From contig JARXKN010000001.1 in assembly GCA_030271625.1 (NCBI GenBank), forward strand, positions 1 through 64,000: 64,000 bases of DNA, written 5' to 3'. This DNA comes from Patescibacteria group bacterium (GTDB lineage: Bacteria; Patescibacteriota; Saccharimonadia; Saccharimonadales; UBA4665). The position numbers were made by a program, and so were the translations under genes. Below are positions 61,826 through 64,000 of the stretch, piece after piece. Every line of letters starts with the position of its first letter. The first letter of the stretch is position 1. Below the pieces are notes generated by a model. That model ran no database searches. It saw nothing but the letters and a program-made list of their open reading frames with translations, and was not told the origin of the DNA.

Positions 61826-64000
61826 TTAGCGGGTTAGAAATTCGTCTTCGTCGGACTGACCGAAATGGTCTTCAGCAGCAATTGGAGCGCCGCCACCAAA
61901 CACCTCCTCGAGTGAGCTCACTAGGACTTCTCGCGGTTTATTACCGGTGGCAGAGCTAACAATGCCCTGCTCTTCCATAGTATCGATAAGCTTAGCGGCA
62001 CGGCCATAGCCAATACCCAAGCGGCGCTGCAGCAAGCTCGTGCTGGCTTTACCACCGTCAATTACCACCCGCACTGCATCACGGTACATCGGCTCTTCGG
62101 CACCGCTACCAGCCCCATTCCCACTGTAGTCGGCGACAACGCCACCCTTGCCGTTAAGCTGTACTGGCTGGCTAACCACTTCGTCGTCATACTGTGGTGG
62201 TCGTTGCATCTTCAGGAATTCCGTAACTTTAGCCGTCTCTTCGTCTTCAATTAAGGCCGCCTGAACACGCTTTGGTTTTGGCATATCACTGGTGAGTAAC
62301 AGCATGTCACCACGGCCCAGTAACTTCTCGGCACCCATCTGGTCGATGATGGTTCGGGAGTCGATCTGACTGGCCACCGTAAAGGCAATTCGAGCTGGGA
62401 CGTTAGCTTTAATTAAGCCAGTAATAACGTCAACACTTGGACGCTGTGTAGCCAGCACTAAGTGGATACCGGCGGCTCGGGCCTTCTGAGCCAAGCGCAC
62501 AATTAAGGCTTCGACGTCGCGGGCCGCCATCATCATCAGGTCAGCTAACTCATCAATGACAATCACAATATATGGCATACCCTCTTCTTTTTTGAGGTTA
62601 TTGTATTCGCTAATGTTTCGCTTACCGACTTCGGCCATGGCGCGCAATCGGCGCTCCATTTCGGCTACCGCCCACTTTAAGGCACTAATACACTTCTCTG
62701 GTTCATTAATAACCGGCGTTAACAGGTGTGGAATATCGTTGTATGGTGCCATTTCAACCTGCTTGGGGTCGACCAGTATGAGCTTTAAATCTGATGGCGA
62801 GTTACGGTACAGCAAGCTGGTTAAGAAGGTGTTAATCATCACCGACTTACCAGAGCCAGTCTGTCCAGCAACCAACAAGTGAGGCATCTTGGCCAAATCA
62901 GCCACCACTGGCTTACCGGCAATATCCTTACCGATTACGAAAGTTAAGGTGCCGTCGAGTTCATTCCACTCTTTAGATGTTAGGAGTGACGCCATGCGCA
63001 CGGTAGCGGCTTTTTTATTAGGTACTTCGATACCAACAGCTCGTTTACCAGGAATCGGCGCTTCCATACGAATCGAGTGGGCCGCCAGGTCGAGCGCTAA
63101 GTTGTTCTCTAAGGCCGTAATCTTAGTTAACTTAACGCCAGTTGGTGGTTTCATCGTGTACTGCGTAACGCGGGGGCCAATGTTGGCACCCTCCATCTCA
63201 ACTTCGATATTAAAGTTGGCAAAGGTATCGTGAATAATCTGGGCGTTGCCATTAACATCGCCGGCATCGGCCTTATCTTGCTTCTGATTTAACAATGATA
63301 AGGCTGGGAACTGCCAGTTCGGATCGCTCGCAATCGTTAAGGCGTCGTGATTCTCATTAATCGTCAGCTTAGCAGCGGTGTTGCGCATACTATTGTGGCG
63401 TGGCGCTTCCTTCTCTTTTTCGGCAACGACTTCGGCAGCTGTGTGGTGCATGACCGGTACGCCTTCGTTAGTTTTAAAGCTACTGGCCACGGCCCGCTTC
63501 TTTAAAGCCACTAGGTCGCCTTCTTCGGCTGCTTCTCGTTCTGGACGCTTGAAGAGGTTTACGACATTAGCTAACACCTGTAATGAGATACCGAGAGCGA
63601 AGAATAGTGACAGTAACGTTAAGACAACAAATAATAAACTGGCTGGAAACTTATCGAGGGCGCCTAAAATGACATTGCCGAGCACTCGGCCGACACTGCC
63701 CCCATGCCCACCTGTGATTACACCTAGCTGATCTTTGTGGCTAAAAGCAACGTGAGCCCAGGCCGATGAAAAGACTAAGACCCCCAACATGCTCATAAAT
63801 TTACTAAACGGCATGCGGTGATCTTCGCTAGAAAATTTAATAACACCCCAGTAAACTAATGCTGCTGGGACTAGATAAGCCATCCAGCCGTAGAGCCAGT
63901 ACGCCGCCTCAAACAAGCCTTTCGGCAAACTACCGCCGGTGCCAAAGCCGCCGAGTAGCGCAAAGACACCGAATAGAATCAGTAAAATCGCGCCGCTGTA
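61826..64000 (-). CDS. ftsK: FtsK/SpoIIIE DNA translocase (5' end beyond the right edge)
   Basis: Hexameric ATP-driven DNA pump for chromosome segregation at the septum. Walker A GQTGSGKSVMINTFL, Walker B VIVIDELADLMM, RLAQKARAAGIHLVLATQRPSVDVITGLIKANVP in parts, and a C-terminal winged-helix gamma domain (LLQRRLGIGYGRAAKLIDTMEEQG). N-terminal transmembrane helices come before. The reading frame stays open from 63928 to 64000 and encodes another hydrophobic helix (AILLILFGVFALLGG), so the true start lies beyond the window and TTG 63928 is not it. Confidence 0.95.
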   Translation of the reverse strand, partial: YSGAILLILFGVFALLGGFGTGGSLPKGLFEAAYWLYGWMAYLVPAALVYWGVIKFSSEDHRMPFSKFMSMLGVLVFSSAWAHVAFSHKDQLGVITGGHGGSVGRVLGNVILGALDKFPASLLFVVLTLLSLFFALGISLQVLANVVNLFKRPEREAAEEGDLVALKKRAVASSFKTNEGVPVMHHTAAEVVAEKEKEAPRHNSMRNTAAKLTINENHDALTIASDPNWQFPALSLLNQKQDKADAGDVNGNAQIIHDTFANFNIEVEMEGANIGPRVTQYTMKPPTGVKLTKITALENNLALDLAAHSIRMEAPIPGKRAVGIEVPNKKAATVRMASLLTSKEWNELDGTLTFVIGKDIAGKPVVADLAKMPHLLVAGQTGSGKSVMINTFLTSLLYRNSPSDLKLILVDPKQVEMAPYNDIPHLLTPVINEPEKCISALKWAVAEMERRLRAMAEVGKRNISEYNNLKKEEGMPYIVIVIDELADLMMMAARDVEALIVRLAQKARAAGIHLVLATQRPSVDVITGLIKANVPARIAFTVASQIDSRTIIDQMGAEKLLGRGDMLLLTSDMPKPKRVQAALIEDEETAKVTEFLKMQRPPQYDDEVVSQPVQLNGKGGVVADYSGNGAGSGAEEPMYRDAVRVVIDGGKASTSLLQRRLGIGYGRAAKLIDTMEEQGIVSSATGNKPREVLVSSLEEVFGGGAPIAAEDHFGQSDEDEFLTR

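Noticed and set aside
61826-63928. TTG 63928 as the start of ftsK
   Set aside because: The frame remains open to the window edge and encodes another transmembrane helix, so the start lies outside.

Overview
The window looks like a chromosomal segment of a Saccharibacteria (TM7, Candidate Phyla Radiation) genome of roughly even GC. The 5' end of a 16S rRNA sits at the left edge. Gene content is compact: a ThrRS without the TGS domain, many small membrane or surface proteins unique to this group in my recollection, a complete type IV pilus locus, and an orphan VirD4/TraG-type ATPase. Placement in the phylum is inference from these traits; no database was searched. I saw no CRISPR array, prophage or insertion sequence.

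Layout. 1-5.1 kb: 16S rRNA start, gyrA and gyrB on the minus strand. 5.2-11.3 kb: two surface/membrane proteins on plus, then a T4SS-type ATPase with two small partners on minus. 11.3-12.2 kb: a 900-base gene-free stretch with five consecutive inverted repeats and DnaA-box-like sites. 12.2-15 kb: comM and infC-rpmI-rplT on plus, infC apparently starting at AUC. 15.1-25.5 kb: RNase P RNA, a pterin dehydratase-RNase H fusion, an M50 protease, rpmB, miaA, a Trp-type alkyltransferase-like protein, thrS behind a T-box leader, a 34-codon gene with its own signals, nrdR and a membrane glycosyltransferase. 25.5-34.9 kb: five of the window's six... specifically tRNA-Thr, -Gly, -Asp and -Arg lie here (tRNA-Pro and -Val lie earlier), with paired CNNM/CBS proteins, gnd, a transporter, two AT-rich single-gene units ending in related 36-bp elements next to tRNA-Asp, a parvulin, ndk and a tyrosine recombinase. 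35.9-53.2 kb: a 17-kb type IV pilus locus with minor pilins, prepilin peptidase, major pilin, PilC, PilT, PilB, PilO/N/M and a 1240-residue secreted protein. 53.3-64 kb: a possible ParB-like protein, ychF, a PH-domain protein, a Crp/Fnr regulator, the rpsF-ssb-rpsR-efp-tlyA run, and ftsK running off the right edge.

Three patterns cross gene borders. First, 3' ends of tRNA-Val, tRNA-Gly and tRNA-Asp are duplicated nearby, and tRNA-Thr has its 3' end in an inverted repeat; the intervals are palindrome-rich and two share a 23-nt palindrome. Second, eight genes have a -10-like hexamer ending 6-7 bases before the ATG and no Shine-Dalgarno, which predicts leaderless mRNAs. Third, surface proteins with short cysteine-pair repeats, PA14 and carbohydrate-binding-like domains accompany the pilus, which fits a host-attached lifestyle.
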